Part shown: one piece after another, positions 62,324 through 64,000 of the stretch
How the letters are laid out: each line of letters starts with the position of its first letter
Position numbering within the stretch: position 1 is the stretch's first letter
DNA from: Apodospora peruviana
Taxonomy: Eukaryota > Ascomycota > Sordariomycetes > Sordariales > Lasiosphaeriaceae
Assembly: GCA_033439685.1 (NCBI GenBank)
Contig: JAUEDM010000001.1
Coordinates: 5,022,001 to 5,086,000 of the forward strand
Length of the DNA stretch: 64,000 bases
Direction: 5' to 3'
Made by a program: the position numbers and the translations under genes
The notes under the pieces: generated by a model
What the model saw: only the letters and a program-made list of their open reading frames with translations
What the model was told of the DNA's origin: nothing
Database searches by the model: none

Positions 62324-63129
62324 GCGACCCATGGGACCCAAACGCCGGGCCGCCTGTCGCCAGCCGTGGGCAGCCGTTACCGGCCGCCTACCTTGACAGC
62401 CAATCCGGGCTTGCAACACGGCAGCCAATCCGGGCTCGTAACACTCGTACACGCAACGTAGTAAGCCAGCCTCGGACCAGTGCCGCCCTACTTCCGCTGT
62501 ACCTACAGCCCAGTATTACAGGCCTGTAAAATCCCACGTAGCAACAGATACGTATAGTATTATCCCTGTATGTAATACCCTAGATACCTAGTTAGTATTA
62601 TTGTAACGTTTTATCGGCTGCGTATTTAAATAATAATTCGAACTGAATACTTTTTATTTTAAATACTAACTAAGAATAAACTGCTAAACTTTTAAACGTT
62701 AATTAAATGATATAATATAACTATAGGTACAACTATTATAATATAAGAAAAAGCGCTAAGAATACTTAAGTACCTGATGGCGTAGGGGTTGATCCAAGCA
62801 ATGGATGCATTATTTTGTTGTAGAGAAGGATAATAAATTAATTAGGTTATGTGGCTGGCTCGCACGACCTTCGAGGGTGCATGCGAGCACGGGCCACATA
62901 AAGCTAGTCTACTTTTGGCCTGGTGCCATTCCTGACGAGCGCTCGGAATCGAGCGCTTTGCTAGGCTAGTCTAATCCACCACAATTGAGGAAATTGAGCT
63001 CCATCCATCCAGCCTTCCTTCCCTGTAGCAGTACCTTAGATATTTAAAATTTCTATAACGTGCATGATAAGCGAGCCGACCACTTTCCACTTCCCTCCCA
63101 TAACTATCCTCAATTACACAACCACAATA

Positions 63130-64000
63130 CTACAAAATAACAATAACTGAATCAGAAACAGATGAATCAGACAATTCTCCAGCCTCCTTGCACGTTCGTG
63201 CATTATGGCCAGGCTTGCCGCACACACCACAGCACCGAATCTTCATACGAGGCCCTCTTGTACCACCACCATTTTGTTGCGTTTCCTTGGTTACCTGCTC
63301 ATCCACGGCTTTCTGATCCAGTAGATCATGTGCCTCTTGTACAGTAAGTGACCCTCCAAGCCGTATACGTGTTTTCTTAGCTCTCCGTCGCTTACTAAGC
63401 CCTTCATTGGCCTTCCGTAGTGCCGAGACCTCCGTACGTAAAAGAGCCACCTCGTGCATTACAGCCATCGCACCTTTAGCTAATCGGTCCACGGCAGTCA
63501 ACATGGAGGTTGGAGAGCTACCGTGGTGGTTGGATATTTGAGTTTTAATAAGCTTTGATTGTGTGATAGCTTCTTGAGAGTTGTGGGGTGTTTGGGAGAG
63601 CCAAGGTAGTGCTGTGCCTGGCCTTGACGTTGGGGGTGTTGGAGTCCGAATCTGCACATCTAGCTTGTCTATCACCCTCTCTGGGTTGTATGGTACAAGG
63701 CCGGCTCCAGCAAACCCCCCCTGGATGTTTTCTTCTGTGATCGACGTAAAAAACGCCTCTCTGAACGCACAGAGAAATTCCAACTTGCTGATATGCGTGA
63801 TGTTTATCCTCATCAACTGCTCAATCTGGCAGCTGCAGGCCTTCTTCAATGGCCCAAAACAGCCAACGTCCAATGGATGAAGTAGGTGCGAGGAGTGTGG
63901 AGGCATACAGAGTGTAATAATGTTGTGCTCTCGGCAGTAGGTCTCGAATTCTTCCGAGTGATGGCTATCGTGGCCGTCAAGAATTAACAGCCGGTATGTG
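63130..64000 (-). mobile_element. Pogo/Fot1-like DDE transposase, C-terminal part (5' end outside window)
   Basis: A minus-strand frame is open from the window edge to a stop at 63130 (290 residues visible). It contains LLILDGHDSHHS, the second catalytic Asp region of Tc1/mariner pogo-type transposases, and PPHSSHLLHPLDVGCFGPLK, the third Asp region with the conserved PLDVG. The C-terminal half is typical of Fot1-type elements: a polar linker, a coiled-coil-like stretch (ALLRTEVSALRKANE), a basic RRRAKKTRIR and a zinc knuckle CGVCGKPGHNARTC (CX2CX4HX4C). The visible frame has no stop and moderate base composition, unlike the AT-rich block beside it, so this copy may be young and active. The terminal inverted repeats cannot be defined because one end lies outside the window. 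Confidence 0.9.

Larger units (their letters stand above)
60711..63129. repeat. AT-rich, TpA-rich block with repeat fragments
   Basis: GC content falls abruptly after 60650. Long runs of alternating T and A (61305-61430, 62640-62760) are as expected after repeat-induced point mutation. No intact gene is seen. Inverted repeats include 61440-61448 with 61459-61467, 61824-61830 with 61834-61840, and 62177-62183 with 62189-62195. A 38-bp direct repeat pair (62231-62268 and 62286-62323) is listed separately. Confidence 0.7.

Noticed and set aside
60711..64000. CRISPR-like or bacterial mobile structures in the repeat block
   Set aside because: Repeats are few, irregular and AT-rich, and the neighbouring genes are plainly fungal nuclear genes.

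Overview
The window looks like nuclear DNA of a filamentous ascomycete, most likely a Sordariomycete. It has short (about 55-100 bp) GT-AG introns, compact genes 0.5-3 kb apart, gene families typical of this group (DNM1, ABP1, VPS37, VMA5, NOC1/MAK21, Zn2Cys6 regulator, GH13/CBM20 amylase) and an AT-rich, TpA-rich transposon block at the right end that suggests RIP. The genus cannot be fixed from sequence alone. Most gene models were built by joining exons by eye; coding lengths were checked to be multiples of three for the complete genes.

Layout, left to right. 1-1992 (minus): a mitochondrial succinate-CoA ligase alpha chain that runs without a stop into a beta-chain-like segment and leaves the window. 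3887-6494 (plus): dynamin-related fission GTPase. 7732-12309 (plus): large F-box protein. 13764-14452 (plus): small secreted protein. 14981-17977 (minus): secreted alpha-amylase with starch-binding domain, 15 exons, with a TATA box and a CGGN8CGG site upstream. 19009-21880 (minus): Zn2Cys6 regulator whose zinc cluster needs a 3-nt micro-exon. 25632-26493 (minus): monothiol glutaredoxin. 27390-27854 (plus): Cys-rich tail peptide. 28605-31040 (plus): Abp1. 31559-32385 (plus): Vps37. 33151-34262 (minus): unknown conserved-looking protein. Then about 6.6 kb without a convincing gene. 40896-42523 (plus): second F-box protein. 43819-47384 (minus): AT-hook, Gln-rich protein. 48991-50352 (plus): V-ATPase subunit C. 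50613-51373 (minus): APS kinase. 52365-53390 (minus): mitochondrial hotdog thioesterase. 54373-54952 (plus): small unknown protein. 55138-58340 (minus): Noc1/Mak21, divergent from 58788-60710 (plus): mitochondrial prolyl-tRNA synthetase. 60711-64000: AT-rich repeats and the 3' part of a pogo/Fot1-like transposase.

Most genes are unrelated housekeeping functions, as is usual in fungi. The only functional neighbourhood that suggests itself is amylase plus the adjacent zinc-cluster regulator, and that link is positional only. The most unusual items are the alpha/beta ligase fusion with a shortened beta part, the 3-nt exon inside a DNA-binding domain, the micro-exon-rich amylase, the exons that carry only a start codon or a few bases, and the sharp composition change inside the last codons of the prolyl-tRNA synthetase.
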